A stretch of DNA of 64,000 nucleotides from Flavobacteriales bacterium (GTDB taxonomy: Bacteria > Bacteroidota > Bacteroidia > Flavobacteriales_D > Crocinitomicaceae), in assembly GCA_947447525.1 (NCBI GenBank), contig CANFJL010000007.1, positions 35,076-99,075 of the forward strand, given 5' to 3'. The number at the start of each line of letters is the position of its first letter. Position 1 is the stretch's first letter. A program made the translations under genes and the position numbers. The notes under the pieces were generated by a model. That model had not been told where the DNA came from. It did not search any database and saw nothing but the letters and a program-made list of their open reading frames with translations. Below are positions 1 through 9,721 of this stretch, in pieces.

Positions 1-906
1 GAAACACTTCATTCTTTTTGTCAATGGTACAAACAAGAAGAAAATATAAAAGCGAGTATCGATTTATTTGATTTTAAAGAAGCGGAATTCGAAGAAGTTT
101 TTTCTCTTCTTAAAAATGTCCCATCAATTTTTCAGATCAATGGATTTGACTTTCAGCAATGTGGAGCAAATGCAAGGCAAGAAATTGGTGTCATTTTAAG
201 TCAAACTAATGAACTTTTATTATTACAGAAATCTTTCGGAATTGAAATCCCTATTCGAATTGAAGTAGGAATTGGATCTGATTTTATGATCGAAATCGCT
301 AAAATACGCAGCCTTAAATATCTTGTTAATAGAATTTTGAATGACCACGGTCGTAAAGAGGATGATGTGCAATTCAATGCCAAAATTGGTTGGACCAATA
401 AGTCGCTTTCAGATTTACATACCAATCAACTAAGGCAAACCACTGAAGCGCTATCAGCAGTATTGGCAGGTGTTGATTACTTAAGCATCCAGGCTTATGA
501 TAATTTAAGCACTTCTGGTTCAAGTATTCTTTCGCAGCGTATGGCGATAAATATTTCTCACCTACTGAAAGAAGAGGCTCAGGTCCGTTTCATCAACAAT
601 CCTTTCAACAATAGTTTCGCTATTGAAAATCTATCTCACAAACTTGCTGCATTAGGATGGCAAACATTTCAAGAACTTGATGGCTATGCTACTTGGTTGA
701 ATACAGAAAAACTAGATAAGATTAAAGCTTTCATTAAGCCTATTAGCGCTTTAAAAATCAAATCATTTAAAGAAAATAAGATTCAACTCATTGGGGTAAA
801 TATTTTTAGAAATCCCAAAGAAGAACAAAAAGAATGGGAAGTAGAAGGGTTATTTCTTGAAATGGAAAAATTACGATTTGATAAAATTGAGCGCCATGAG
901 AATTGA
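1..906 (+). CDS. mutA: Methylmalonyl-CoA mutase small (beta) subunit, 5' end missing
   Basis: The frame is open from the first base of the window, so the start lies upstream; 301 codons are visible. It encodes the small subunit of heterodimeric methylmalonyl-CoA mutase, which supports the catalytic subunit in interconverting (R)-methylmalonyl-CoA and succinyl-CoA in the cytoplasm. The segment around residues 45-70 (FQINGF...[11 protein letters not shown]) and the later TSxSxxILSQR-like stretch match the mutase barrel of small subunits, which lack a functional B12-binding tail. The protein ends where that tail would begin to matter and its stop overlaps mutB by 11 bases, so the two are probably translationally coupled. 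An internal ATG at 286 is not the real start, because homology extends upstream of it. Confidence 0.9.
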   Translation, partial: ETLHSFCQWYKQEENIKASIDLFDFKEAEFEEVFSLLKNVPSIFQINGFDFQQCGANARQEIGVILSQTNELLLLQKSFGIEIPIRIEVGIGSDFMIEIAKIRSLKYLVNRILNDHGRKEDDVQFNAKIGWTNKSLSDLHTNQLRQTTEALSAVLAGVDYLSIQAYDNLSTSGSSILSQRMAINISHLLKEEAQVRFINNPFNNSFAIENLSHKLAALGWQTFQELDGYATWLNTEKLDKIKAFIKPISALKIKSFKENKIQLIGVNIFRNPKEEQKEWEVEGLFLEMEKLRFDKIERHEN

Positions 907-3016
907 TTACAGCAAACAAAACTGGTTCTCTGCTACAAAATCAACAGGCTTAGAGCATAAAAAGAAAGAACCAATAAGCATAGATGGTATTGAAATTCCA
1001 AGTGCATTTGAATCAAAAATCATTGAAAAAGAAGCTTTATCTGGCGGGCCATTTTTTAAGCGTGGTCCATATGCGTCCATGTATTTATCAAAACCATGGA
1101 CCATTCGTCAATACGCTGGTTTTTCAACTGCAGAAGATTCCAATGCATTTTACAGAAAAAATCTAGCAGGTGGACAAAAAGGTCTCTCCGTTGCCTTTGA
1201 CTTGGCGACACATAGAGGCTATGACTCAGACCACGAGCGTGTAATTGGTGATGTCGGAAAAGCGGGTGTCGCTATTGATAGCATAGAGGACATGAAAATC
1301 CTTTTTGATTCCATTCCATTAAATGAAATGTCGGTTTCAATGACTATGAATGGAGCTGTAATTCCCATTATGGCATTTTATATTGGTGCTGCAATGGAGC
1401 AAGGAGTTTCAATTTCTGAACTTCAGGGTACGATTCAAAATGATATTCTTAAAGAATTTATGGTGCGTAACACCTACATATATCCGCCGGCTCCATCGAT
1501 GAAAATAATTGCAGATATTTTTGAGTACACTTCTCAAAAAATGCCAAAATTCAATTCAATTTCGATTTCAGGTTACCATATGCATGAGGCTGGTGCAACT
1601 GCAGCAATTGAATTGGCTTACACTTTAGCAGATGGAAAAGAATATATTAAAGCGGGAATTAACGCTGGGCTATTAATTGATGAATTTGCTCCAAGACTTA
1701 GTTTTTTCTGGGCCATCGGAATGAACTATCCAATGGAAATTGCTAAGCTAAGAGCTGGAAGAGTCTTGTGGAATGAAATCGTACAGGAATTTAATCCTCA
1801 AAAGGCAAAATCACTTGCTTTAAGGACCCATTGTCAAACCTCTGGATGGTCGCTTACAGAGCAAGATCCATTTAATAACATTACCCGAACTTGCATTGAG
1901 GCATTAGCAGCGGTTATGGGTGGGACACAATCCTTGCATACCAATGCATTAGATGAAGCAATAGCCTTACCAACAGATTTTTCAGCCAGAATTGCAAGAA
2001 ATACCCAGTTATATCTTCAAAAGGAAATTGGAATTACCAATTACATTGATCCAACTGGTGGTGCAGATTACATTGAATTTTTAACAGAACAATTAATCGT
2101 AAAAGCGAAAGCATTGATTCACGAAGTGGATGAATTGGGTGGTATGGCAAATGCTATTGAAACGGGTATTCCTAAAATGCGCATTGAGGAAGCATCGGCA
2201 GAAAAACAATCAAGAATTGATGCAGTTGTGGATGTGATTGTCGGCGTGAATAGATTTGTAGCATCAGAACAAGAAGAAATTGAATTGCGAGAAGTCGACA
2301 ACACATCAGTCTTAGAGCAGCAATTGGCTAAACTAAAACAATTAAAAAGTCAAAGAAACGACCAGGAACAAAAAGAGTTAATAGAGGAGTTAACCACTGC
2401 TGCAAAAACTGGAAAGGGAAATTTATTAGAAATTGCCGTTCGTTGTGGACTTGCAAGATGCACCTTAGGTGAAATTTCTAGTGCTTTAGAACTTGCCTTT
2501 GGACGCTATCAAGCAAAAGTAAATACGATAAGTGGAGTTTATGAAAAACTAGCTATGAAAAACGAACATTTTATTAAAGCCAAAGAAATGTGCAATGCGT
2601 TTGCTGTTTTAGAAGGCCGTAGACCTAGAATTTTAGTTGCGAAAATGGGACAAGATGGACATGATCGTGGTGCAAAAATAATTGCTACAGCATTTGCAGA
2701 CCTTGGATTTGATGTAGATATGGGGCCTTTATTTCAAACACCTGCAGAAGTAGCCAAGCAAGCCATTGAAAATGATGTTCATATTGTTGGTGTATCATCA
2801 CTTGCAGCAGGACATAAAACACTAGTTCCAGCGCTAATTCATAGCCTTAAAGATGCGGGTAGAAGTGATATAATGGTAGTAGTTGGAGGAGTGATTCCAA
2901 AGAATGATTATGAATTTTTGAGAGCCGAAGGAGTCTTTGGAATTTACGGGCCAGGAACTGTTTTAGCCCATGCTGCACAAGAAATTTTAGGGCTATTAAT
3001 TAAAAGTCACAATTAA
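896..3016 (+). CDS. mutB: Methylmalonyl-CoA mutase large (alpha) subunit
   Basis: Catalytic, adenosylcobalamin-dependent subunit, 706 residues, about the usual length. The mutase barrel (about 40-540) carries the substrate-recognising Tyr73 in TIRQYAGF and Arg191 in MVRNTYI. These are spaced 118 residues apart, as in the well-studied propionibacterial enzyme (Tyr89/Arg207, from memory), and mark methylmalonyl-CoA rather than isobutyryl-CoA as substrate. The C-terminal B12 domain (about 575-700) has the DGHDRG form of the DxHxxG cobalt-ligand motif. I chose ATG 896 because an upstream in-frame ATG at 857 adds 13 residues that lie wholly inside mutA and do not look like family sequence. Together with propionyl-CoA carboxylase, not seen here, it would feed propionyl units into succinyl-CoA. 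Confidence 0.95.
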   Translation: MRIDYSKQNWFSATKSTGLEHKKKEPISIDGIEIPSAFESKIIEKEALSGGPFFKRGPYASMYLSKPWTIRQYAGFSTAEDSNAFYRKNLAGGQKGLSVAFDLATHRGYDSDHERVIGDVGKAGVAIDSIEDMKILFDSIPLNEMSVSMTMNGAVIPIMAFYIGAAMEQGVSISELQGTIQNDILKEFMVRNTYIYPPAPSMKIIADIFEYTSQKMPKFNSISISGYHMHEAGATAAIELAYTLADGKEYIKAGINAGLLIDEFAPRLSFFWAIGMNYPMEIAKLRAGRVLWNEIVQEFNPQKAKSLALRTHCQTSGWSLTEQDPFNNITRTCIEALAAVMGGTQSLHTNALDEAIALPTDFSARIARNTQLYLQKEIGITNYIDPTGGADYIEFLTEQLIVKAKALIHEVDELGGMANAIETGIPKMRIEEASAEKQSRIDAVVDVIVGVNRFVASEQEEIELREVDNTSVLEQQLAKLKQLKSQRNDQEQKELIEELTTAAKTGKGNLLEIAVRCGLARCTLGEISSALELAFGRYQAKVNTISGVYEKLAMKNEHFIKAKEMCNAFAVLEGRRPRILVAKMGQDGHDRGAKIIATAFADLGFDVDMGPLFQTPAEVAKQAIENDVHIVGVSSLAAGHKTLVPALIHSLKDAGRSDIMVVVGGVIPKNDYEFLRAEGVFGIYGPGTVLAHAAQEILGLLIKSHN

Positions 3017-3067
3017 ATTGTAAATTCGGCATAGAATTTGAAAACACTACAAGCAAATTAAATCATT

Positions 3068-4195
3068 ATGAAAAGAATTCTTTTACTTTCAATTTCCTTA
3101 ATATCACTAAGCTTAAATTCGATAGCACAAAGTGTAACTTTTAGCGCAGCTAAACGACTAGTGGAACCCGTTTTTGAAAGGGTAGTTAAACCGGAGAATA
3201 TTGTTGAAATAAAAAGTGAGGTTAAACCAGATCTTAAAATTAAAATTACTAACAAAAGTTACCTGTGGACGATTTCAGGTGTAAAAGGAAAGGATTGGGA
3301 ATTTGAAAAAGGTTCTAGTGAAACAACTCCTTCAATAAAATTAACCTTTAATAAATTAGGAAACTTCACCGTAAATTTAACGGTGATCTTAAATAAAGAC
3401 AAGGATGATGAAAACGAAATCTCCTATGAATTAGAAGATTATATCACTGTTAGAAGTGTTTTTCCAGAATTAGCAGCATTATATGCTCAAAAGCCAAAAC
3501 CCAATTACAAGAAATTAGTAGAACGTGCCTCAGATTATATTGTAAAACCAAAATACGCAAATGACCCAACACCTTATTTATTTTTAGCAAAAGGTTATCT
3601 TGGTTTAGTGCAACAAGGCAATTCAGATCCTGAATTTGAGGGTGCTTTAGAAGAGTGTGTTTCTAGCTTTGCTACAGCCAAGGAAATGGATAAAAATGGA
3701 GTCTTAAATGATGTGGAACATCAAAATTTCATTAATGAACTAGAAATGCTTTTGTTGAAAGAATATTTAGAAGTTCAAATGGAAGGTGATATGTCTGAAT
3801 TAGCAGAAGCAATTGATTTTTACAGTCAGATTACCTTAAATCCTATTTGCATTAAATATGTTGAAGCCTATCAAAAATACAAAACGAAAAATGCAAAAGG
3901 AGCTAATCTAATTTGGACAGCTGAAATTCCAAAGCTTTTAAAATATGAGCGAGGAGAAACCGATGAAAAATACAACAACTCTTTTAAAAATGAATTGGGT
4001 GTATGGGTCCAATTTACTGAAGCAGACATAATGGTTTTAAAATATGGAGTAATGTACTCCGCAATAGCTTTGAAAGAACAAAAGAATATCAAAGCATGTG
4101 ATATATTAAAGAAAGTTGATCCTTGGTTTCAATTTGAAAAAGATTTCCGTCAACTATTTGAAGGAAGTGAATTTAATAGTTGTGTAAAAAATTAA
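3068..4195 (+). CDS. Exported protein of unknown function with a PKD/Ig-like N-terminal domain
   Basis: 375 residues. I do not recognise a named family. Residues 1-20 form a clear signal peptide ending SIAQ, so the protein is exported without a lipobox. Residues about 45-125 look like a beta-sandwich: the run ITNKSYLWTISGVKGKDWEF followed by PSIKLTFNKLGNFTVNLTV is the usual PKD-type pattern. From about 135 onward it is helical and Ala/Glu/Lys rich with repeated short helices, compatible with TPR-like repeats (SDYIVKPKYA, TPYLFLAKGYLGL). There is no sorting domain at the C-terminus. It follows mutB by 51 bases and could be a read-through passenger or have its own promoter. Confidence 0.6.
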   Translation: MKRILLLSISLISLSLNSIAQSVTFSAAKRLVEPVFERVVKPENIVEIKSEVKPDLKIKITNKSYLWTISGVKGKDWEFEKGSSETTPSIKLTFNKLGNFTVNLTVILNKDKDDENEISYELEDYITVRSVFPELAALYAQKPKPNYKKLVERASDYIVKPKYANDPTPYLFLAKGYLGLVQQGNSDPEFEGALEECVSSFATAKEMDKNGVLNDVEHQNFINELEMLLLKEYLEVQMEGDMSELAEAIDFYSQITLNPICIKYVEAYQKYKTKNAKGANLIWTAEIPKLLKYERGETDEKYNNSFKNELGVWVQFTEADIMVLKYGVMYSAIALKEQKNIKACDILKKVDPWFQFEKDFRQLFEGSEFNSCVKN

Positions 4196-4250
4196 CAAAA
4201 GGCATTTCACAACTTTAAATCTTTAAAACAAAACACCTTTTGATTTAATG

Positions 4251-4258
4251 TAATTTTG
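4251..4258 (+). promoter_or_regulatory. Bacteroidota -7 element for the FtsB-like gene, likely leaderless
   Basis: TAATTTTG is a perfect TAnnTTTG match and ends 4 bases before the ATG at 4263. With the usual placement of this element around -7, transcription would start at or next to the start codon. No convincing -33 TTG lies at normal spacing. Confidence 0.55.
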
Positions 4259-4262
4259 GTAT

Positions 4263-4547
4263 ATGAATAAGATACCTAAATTCCTCAAGAACAAATACAG
4301 TATAACTTTCATAGTTTTTTTGCTCTATTCTCTATTCTTAGATGATTTAGATGTATTCACACTTTACCATAATTTAAACAAACGATTTGAATTACAGGAG
4401 CAGAATATTGTGATGAACCAGCAATTGGTGGAAACAAAAAAAACATTGAAATCATTACATGGAATGAATTATCTTGAGGCCTATGCGAGGTCTGAGAAAT
4501 TCTTCAAAAAAGATAATGAAGATATTTTTGTGATTATTTATAAGTAA
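4263..4547 (+). CDS. FtsB/DivIC-like septum formation protein
   Basis: 94 residues, the normal size for the Bacteroidota FtsB/DivIC family of divisome proteins, which link early and late cell-division proteins in the inner membrane. A short basic cytoplasmic start is followed by one membrane segment (about 13-30, TFIVFLLYSLFL), then a heptad-like coiled coil in the periplasm (about 38-68, LNKRFELQEQN..LVETKKTL) and the family-typical end LEAYARSEKFFKKDNEDIFVI. Its last 14 bases overlap the 3' end of the convergent SpoIID-like gene. Confidence 0.8.
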   Translation: MNKIPKFLKNKYSITFIVFLLYSLFLDDLDVFTLYHNLNKRFELQEQNIVMNQQLVETKKTLKSLHGMNYLEAYARSEKFFKKDNEDIFVIIYK

Positions 4548-5673
4548 AATCGTCAATTTTAACAGAGGGGAAGTAAAACCTAATGATTTGATCATAGGAA
4601 TAACCATTCCTTGCCATTTTCATTGCTCCTTCTTGACAAAGACCAACACCGTGTCCGTAGCCCCTTCCTTCAACAATAATAAAATCACCTTCCTTTCTAG
4701 TATTAAAAAAACTAGACTTCAAATGAAATTTTTCCCTGATATCTCGCATTGGGATCCCATAACCTGGATGCAGATAAAACGCAGTTCTTTCCGGTTGAAC
4801 GAAGTGAAATAGTAGCTGCCTACTCAAACTATCATCAATAGGAAAATTATAAGTATTAACCAAGTAACTGATCCACTCCGCTTCAGGTATTGATTTTTTC
4901 CATGTGGCTTGCTTTGTATAAATGCAAAAAGTATCTTTAAAAGAAGTTAGTCCGTCAATGGTTTCATTCCATACATGTGCTGGATTGCAGGTTTGACCGC
5001 CACAATTTGCAGAAAAGTAACTTGGTGCCAATTCATTATTTTGATCATAAATTACTTTTAATGTAGTTTGTCGTACTGCAGAATCAATTATTGAATTACC
5101 CATGCGTTTATGTAAATATGCTTGACAATGAACACGATCACAAATTTCATATCCATCTTCTAGATGTTTATTCCGAAATTTCAGGGCATAAGTCCTACTG
5201 ATTAATGCTTGAACTTTATAGTACTCTAATTTTTGACCTGTTCCAGATTCAGATTCAACCACGCCTTCTAGATAAGTATCTAATTCGACCATATTAACCA
5301 ATCGCATCGCATTATTCGCCAAAGAAAATTCAAAATCACCTTCATATTGTCTAGATTTAATTGAAGGAATAACGCCTGTAAATTCAATAGATTCCTCCTT
5401 ATTGATGGTATAAAATGAGATTTTTTTGAATTTTGACAATTTATTTCCACGAAATAAAATTGAAATTTTACCTCCTTCCAGAAAAACCTCGACAATATCA
5501 TTTGCGTTTGCTAAACCAATATAGGTGGAATCGGCAATAATATGATAGGGTGCTGTTGAATGAGCCGCTTTAACTTTTTTCAATTGAGAGTCGGTAAATA
5601 AGCCGATACGCATTTTTTGAGCCTGTCCTAAAAATGTACAAATAAAGAACAATAAAAAAAATAATCTATTCAA
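4534..5673 (-). CDS. SpoIID/LytB-domain protein, secreted
   Basis: 379 residues with a signal peptide (1-18, ending GQAQ). It belongs to the SpoIID/LytB family. Characterised members are lytic transglycosylases on denuded glycan strands, or amidase activators; in non-sporulating Bacteroidota the role is cell-wall related but unproven. The SpoIID core runs from about 115 (VELDTYLEGVVESESG, with the conserved Glu after VV) through YKVQALISRTYAL to the C-terminal GRGYGHGVGLCQEGAMKMA. It lies last in the surE / 101-residue protein / lpxB run with a 31-base gap, so it may be co-transcribed with lipid A genes. Confidence 0.85.
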   Translation of the reverse strand: MNRLFFLLFFICTFLGQAQKMRIGLFTDSQLKKVKAAHSTAPYHIIADSTYIGLANANDIVEVFLEGGKISILFRGNKLSKFKKISFYTINKEESIEFTGVIPSIKSRQYEGDFEFSLANNAMRLVNMVELDTYLEGVVESESGTGQKLEYYKVQALISRTYALKFRNKHLEDGYEICDRVHCQAYLHKRMGNSIIDSAVRQTTLKVIYDQNNELAPSYFSANCGGQTCNPAHVWNETIDGLTSFKDTFCIYTKQATWKKSIPEAEWISYLVNTYNFPIDDSLSRQLLFHFVQPERTAFYLHPGYGIPMRDIREKFHLKSSFFNTRKEGDFIIVEGRGYGHGVGLCQEGAMKMARNGYSYDQIIRFYFPSVKIDDFTYK

Positions 5674-5704
5674 AAGAGCTCAGGTAAAAGTCAATCATAA
5701 TACC

Positions 5705-6823
5705 CTATTTAGCGAAAAAAGTTTCAAGTATGTCCGCTGCAACCCGATCACTTGCTCCTTGATTACCCAAAGATTTTATCAATATCTTATAATTTGATAA
5801 TAAACGCGAACGATCTGATGTACCTTCTTCAAGTTTTTTTAGATAATGAACCATATTTTCAGAGGTGCAATCTCCTTGAATTAATTCTTTAACAAGTTCT
5901 TGATCTAAAATTAGATTGACCAAGGAAATAAACTTAATCTTCACTAATAACTTAGCAATACGAAAGGATATAGGCGAGGTAGCATAGCAAACTACTTGAG
6001 GTACTTCAAATAAGGCAGTTTCAAGTGTTGCAGTACCGGAGGTGACCAAGGCTAAATTTGCTTTTTCTAAGATCGAATAGGTTTGACCAAAAACCAATTG
6101 AGTGTCATCAGTAACTAAATTTTTATAAAAATCAAGTGATAAATTAGTGGAGCAAGCAACAACAATTTCGTAATCTGGAAAAGATTTTGCTGCAGCTATC
6201 ATATTGGGCAGTTTACGCTTCACTTCTTGCGCTCTACTTCCTGGAAGCAATGCCAATATTTTTCGATCACTGAGCAGCGTCAGAGGCGGATGCGCTTCTT
6301 CCTTAAATTTCATCACTTCATCCAAAAGTGGGTGACCCAGATATTTTACAGGGTAATCATAGGTCTCATAAAAACTTTTTTCAAACGGGAGAATACAGTA
6401 TAATTGGGTTACATCCCTTTTAATAGCATGCACTCTAGAGGCCTTCCAAGCCCAAATTTGTGGGGAGATGTAATATATAACAGGAATTCCTTGTTCCTTG
6501 GCCCAAGAAGCTATTCTAAGATTAAATCCTGGAAAATCGATAAGAACCAAAGCATCTGGTTGAAATTCTTTAATTTCTTTTTTACAGGTCTTGATGTTGC
6601 CTAGAATCGTACGGAGATTCATCAAAACTTCTAGAAACCCCATAAAAGAAAGCGACCTCACATGCTTCAATAATAACATGCCTTCTGCTTCCATTCTATC
6701 TCCACCCCAGCCCTTAAAAATAAAATTGTTGGATTGCTTATTCCATGCGCACATTAGATTTGCTCCATGTAAGTCACCTGAAACTTCTCCAGCAATAAAA
6801 AAAATACGCTTCTTAGAGTTCAT
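5705..6823 (-). CDS. lpxB: Lipid-A-disaccharide synthase
   Basis: 372 residues, normal for LpxB (GT19). It joins UDP-2,3-diacylglucosamine and lipid X into the lipid A disaccharide at the inner membrane face. Seen here: the N-terminal FIAGEVSGDLHGANL motif, GWGGDRMEAEGM, SFMGFLEVL, VLIDFPGFNLRIA, the VIYYISPQIWAW segment and ALLPGSRAQEVKRKLPNM, all family signatures. The start codon directly abuts the stop of the preceding 101-residue gene (TAAATG), so translation is probably coupled. Confidence 0.95.
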   Translation of the reverse strand: MNSKKRIFFIAGEVSGDLHGANLMCAWNKQSNNFIFKGWGGDRMEAEGMLLLKHVRSLSFMGFLEVLMNLRTILGNIKTCKKEIKEFQPDALVLIDFPGFNLRIASWAKEQGIPVIYYISPQIWAWKASRVHAIKRDVTQLYCILPFEKSFYETYDYPVKYLGHPLLDEVMKFKEEAHPPLTLLSDRKILALLPGSRAQEVKRKLPNMIAAAKSFPDYEIVVACSTNLSLDFYKNLVTDDTQLVFGQTYSILEKANLALVTSGTATLETALFEVPQVVCYATSPISFRIAKLLVKIKFISLVNLILDQELVKELIQGDCTSENMVHYLKKLEEGTSDRSRLLSNYKILIKSLGNQGASDRVAADILETFFAK

Positions 6824-7129
6824 TTAAGAAAGTAGATTTACATATATCATATAAGGAATAAAACAAAACATTGCAAAAATGATACCTCTCGAAATTTGAT
6901 ATTCTTCCTTATTCAGAAATATATAGAACCACATTAAATTAGAAATCAAAGCTAAAGAAATGTACTTACTTGTAAATTCAGGATAGGCTACAAATTGATC
7001 CCAAAAAAAACTAAAAGGATAATCGTTTATTAAGGCTAGAATAAAAAGTACGATAGGTAAAAATACCACCGGGGAAATAAAACCAATTGCAGTTCCAATT
7101 AGATGTTTTTTTGTGATGTTGATTTTCAT
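6824..7129 (-). CDS. Small membrane protein between surE and lpxB
   Basis: 101 residues with three hydrophobic stretches (about 10-33, 50-72, 78-99), so a small inner-membrane protein with a basic N-terminus. I do not recognise a family. Its ATG overlaps the surE stop (ATGA, 4 bases) and its stop abuts the lpxB start. Such double coupling suggests a real gene whose product is wanted at a fixed ratio to LpxB. A role in lipid A or envelope biogenesis is only an inference from position. Confidence 0.75.
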   Translation of the reverse strand: MKINITKKHLIGTAIGFISPVVFLPIVLFILALINDYPFSFFWDQFVAYPEFTSKYISLALISNLMWFYIFLNKEEYQISRGIIFAMFCFIPYMIYVNLLS

Positions 7130-7890
7130 AAATTAAATGATTTTAAATTTCCAATAACAGCATGATTGGTTAGGTCAAAATGAGTGGGTACAATGCTAAT
7201 AAAACCTTCCTTTAATACCGCCAAATCAGTGTCTTCTCTTTTGTCAACTTCGGTAAAGTCGCCTGTTAACCAATAATAAGGATTGCCAAATTGATCCAAT
7301 CTTTTATCAAATCTATCCGACCAAAAAGCATGTGCTTGTTTACAAATACGTGTTCCTTTAATTTGTTCTTTTTTCAATTTAGGTATATTTACATTTAAAC
7401 AAGTATTAAGCGGTAAGTTACTATCAAGAACTTTTTTAATTATTTTAGAAATCCATTCTGACCCTTGAGTAAAGTCTGCATCTTGTGCATAATCAGCCAA
7501 GGAAAATCCAATGGATGGTATTCCTTCCATGGCGCCTTCTATTGCAGCGGACATCGTACCAGAATACAGAACATTGGTAGAGGTGTTTTCACCGTGATTA
7601 ATTCCGGATAATAACAAATCAGGTTTCCTATGTAAAACTTCATAGATAGCTAATTTCACACAATCTACGGGAGTACCTGAACATGAAAAAGCTTTGATGT
7701 CACCAAAAATATGACTAGGACTCAATCGCAAAGGATGATTAATAGTTATAGCATGACCCATGCCGGATTGAGCTTTGTCTGGAGCAACTACTACTACTTC
7801 ACCAAATTGCTTAGCAATATGAACCAAAGCACTTATACCATTAGAATTAATGCTATCGTCATTGGTTATTAAAATTAATTTTTGCTGCAT
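7126..7890 (-). CDS. surE: 5'-nucleotidase SurE
   Basis: 254 residues, the normal SurE length. It is a cytoplasmic divalent-metal-dependent phosphatase acting on nucleoside 5'- and 3'-monophosphates. The N-terminal ITNDDSINSNGI contains the paired Asp metal ligands; VVVAPDKAQSGMGHAIT, FSCSGTPVDCVKLA and LLLSGINHGENTSTNVLYSG (Ser and Asn ligands) complete the active site. It is the first gene of the run leading to lpxB and the SpoIID-like gene, with its own -7 element upstream. Confidence 0.95.
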   Translation of the reverse strand: MQQKLILITNDDSINSNGISALVHIAKQFGEVVVVAPDKAQSGMGHAITINHPLRLSPSHIFGDIKAFSCSGTPVDCVKLAIYEVLHRKPDLLLSGINHGENTSTNVLYSGTMSAAIEGAMEGIPSIGFSLADYAQDADFTQGSEWISKIIKKVLDSNLPLNTCLNVNIPKLKKEQIKGTRICKQAHAFWSDRFDKRLDQFGNPYYWLTGDFTEVDKREDTDLAVLKEGFISIVPTHFDLTNHAVIGNLKSFNL

Positions 7891-7906
7891 ATTCCTTGCT
7901 CTTGAA

Positions 7907-7914
7907 CAAAATTA
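7907..7914 (-). promoter_or_regulatory. -7 element for surE operon
   Basis: On the minus strand this reads TAATTTTG, a perfect TAnnTTTG, ending 16 bases before the surE ATG at 7890. It sits back to back with a plus-strand element at 7937-7944. Confidence 0.5.
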
Positions 7915-7936
7915 CTTAATATTAGCAGACTTTAAG

Positions 7937-7944
7937 TATTTTTG
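7937..7944 (+). promoter_or_regulatory. -7 element for the NlpC/P60 gene
   Basis: TATTTTTG matches TAnnTTTG and lies 17 bases before ATG 7962, giving a short leader. The divergent surE element is only about 22 bases away, so the two promoters probably compete for polymerase. Confidence 0.5.
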
Positions 7945-7961
7945 AAGCATAGAATTATAAA

Positions 7962-8726
7962 ATGAAACTTCTCACCTCAAACCAACAGAATGCATTTTGT
8001 TTTGTTGGAATAAGCCCTATCCGCAGCTCACCTAATGACAGTAGTGAACAAGTAAGTCAGCTGGTTTTTGGAGAAGTGGTTGAAGTACTTGAAATCAAAA
8101 ACTATTGGGTCAGCATAAAAACCTATAAAGATTCCTATGAAGGTTATGTAGACTACAAGCATCTTTTGGCGTTGAGTGACAAAGAATTAAAACAATGGCT
8201 TGATCAAGGAGAAATAACAAGTATTTTAACTCAAACCATAAAATGCCCATGGGGAGAGCAGATGATACCCTGCGGTAGTTTCATTGGCAACGAACAAATC
8301 TTTAGCATTGGCAATTACCAATTTGATAAAATATCTGTTGATAGTTTTGAGAAAAGAGGAATTGAATTGGCCAATACATTAATAAACACTCCCTATCTAT
8401 GGGGAGGGAAATCAAGTTTCGGAATAGATTGTTCTGGCTTTACCCAACTCATATTCCGTAGTCTTTTTATCAATCTCCCTAGAGATGCTTATCAACAAGA
8501 AGAACTAGGTCAACATGTTAGCTTTAAGGATCGGGAACCCATGGATTTAGCCTTTTTTAGCAATGATCAAGGAAAAATAACGCATGTAGGAATAATTCTA
8601 GAGGGTGATTTAATTATTCACGCTTCTGGAAGGGTTAGAATTGACACCTTGAATCAAGATGGAATTTGGAATGAGGAAATGGGAACAACAACACATAAAT
8701 TAACTGTTATTAAAAGATTAATTTGA
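7962..8726 (+). CDS. NlpC/P60 peptidoglycan hydrolase with SH3-like domains
   Basis: 254 residues. A bacterial SH3-like region (about 15-70, FVGISPIRSSPNDSSEQVSQLVFGE) precedes a papain-like NlpC/P60 domain (about 125-254). The catalytic Cys lies in the typical PYLWGGKSSFGIDCSGF segment, the His in ITHVGIIL, and a polar third residue is expected at IIHASGRVRID. Such enzymes cleave D-gamma-glutamyl-meso-diaminopimelate bonds. No signal peptide is visible, which suggests cytoplasmic recycling of muropeptides as in YkfC-type proteins; that placement is inference. Confidence 0.88.
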   Translation: MKLLTSNQQNAFCFVGISPIRSSPNDSSEQVSQLVFGEVVEVLEIKNYWVSIKTYKDSYEGYVDYKHLLALSDKELKQWLDQGEITSILTQTIKCPWGEQMIPCGSFIGNEQIFSIGNYQFDKISVDSFEKRGIELANTLINTPYLWGGKSSFGIDCSGFTQLIFRSLFINLPRDAYQQEELGQHVSFKDREPMDLAFFSNDQGKITHVGIILEGDLIIHASGRVRIDTLNQDGIWNEEMGTTTHKLTVIKRLI

Positions 8727-8747
8727 TTTTCTAAACCTAAAAATGGG

Positions 8748-8779
8748 ACAAATATGTCGTTTTTTATACCGATATTTGT
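8748..8779. repeat. Inverted repeat upstream of the epimerase-glyA pair
   Basis: ACAAATAT (8748-8755) and its perfect reverse complement ATATTTGT (8772-8779) are separated by 16 bases. The second arm contains GATATTTG, one mismatch from a -7 element. There is no T-run after the second arm, so it does not look like a terminator; an operator is more likely. Confidence 0.45.
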
Positions 8780-8797
8780 TCAAGAAATATTCTAAGA

Positions 8798-9721
8798 ATG
8801 CGTATATTAGTAAGTGGGGGTGCAGGATTTATTGGGAGTAATTTGGTAAGGAGACTTTTATCAGAAGGACATGAAGTAATTGTACTTGACAATTTATTAC
8901 GCGGAAATAAACTAGATAAAGATTCTTTTGAAAAAATAAAATTCATTCGCGGAGATGTTCGAGATTTCGCAACCGTTTCTGAGGCAATGAAGAATTGTGA
9001 CGCAGTCTACCATTTCGCAGCTGTTTTAGGAGTTGATATTGTAGCTGATCACCCCGTTGAAACCATGGATGTTGAAGTAATCGGAACAAGAAATATGGTT
9101 GAAGCTGCGGCTGCCAATAATATAAAATACTTTTTATACGCTTCAACAAGTGGGATATACAGCCACAGTGCCATTGTTAAAAGCGCCTTGTCTGAAGATG
9201 TTTTGGTTGATCCTAGAACCTCTTATGCTATGGCTAAACGATACAATGAAATATATTTGGCTGCGCATCACAAAGAGCGAGGACTCAATGTTATTTCACT
9301 GCGGTTTTTTAATGTCTATGGTCACAATCAAGACAATAGAATGGTAGTCCCTAGATTTTTTGAGCAAGCAATACAAGACGAAGAAATTACAGTGTTTGGA
9401 ACAGGAAATCAAACTAGGGACTTTACTTATATTGACGATACTGTTGAGGCATGTGTTAGATTATTAGGAATTAGCGGAGCACATATCATCAACATCGCAA
9501 ATGAAAAGGAATGGAATATTACTACCCTTGCTGAAAAAATTATTGAAATCACGAAATCTAAATCAAAGATAAATTACATAGAATCTCCTGCTAAGCGCTA
9601 CGATTATGAAGTAGAACGAAGAGTTGGAAGTTCAGACAAATTAAAGGAATTAGTGAATTATAAGCCAGCAACCGAATTGGCAGATGGATTACAAAAAATT
9701 TATGAAATCAATTATTTATGA
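8798..9721 (+). CDS. NAD-dependent nucleotide-sugar epimerase/dehydratase
   Basis: 307 residues, extended short-chain dehydrogenase family of the UDP-glucose 4-epimerase type. The Rossmann glycine motif is at residues 7-13 (GGAGFIG), the Asp that binds the adenosine ribose follows ([10 protein letters not shown]), the catalytic Ser is in the LYASTSGIY strand and the YxxxK pair in [20 protein letters not shown] and [12 protein letters not shown] are typical of sugar epimerases. The exact sugar cannot be read from sequence. The stop overlaps the glyA start by 4 bases (ATGA), so the two are co-transcribed, although no metabolic link is obvious. Confidence 0.88.
   Translation: MRILVSGGAGFIGSNLVRRLLSEGHEVIVLDNLLRGNKLDKDSFEKIKFIRGDVRDFATVSEAMKNCDAVYHFAAVLGVDIVADHPVETMDVEVIGTRNMVEAAAANNIKYFLYASTSGIYSHSAIVKSALSEDVLVDPRTSYAMAKRYNEIYLAAHHKERGLNVISLRFFNVYGHNQDNRMVVPRFFEQAIQDEEITVFGTGNQTRDFTYIDDTVEACVRLLGISGAHIINIANEKEWNITTLAEKIIEITKSKSKINYIESPAKRYDYEVERRVGSSDKLKELVNYKPATELADGLQKIYEINYL

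Noticed and set aside
857..895. Earlier ATG start for mutB, adding 13 residues
   Set aside because: The extra residues lie fully within the mutA coding region and do not resemble mutase N-termini; ATG 896 gives a good start.
4196..4242. CAAAAGG/CCTTTTG hairpin after the 3068-4195 gene
   Set aside because: Only 7 base pairs with a loop over 30 bases and no T-run; likely chance.
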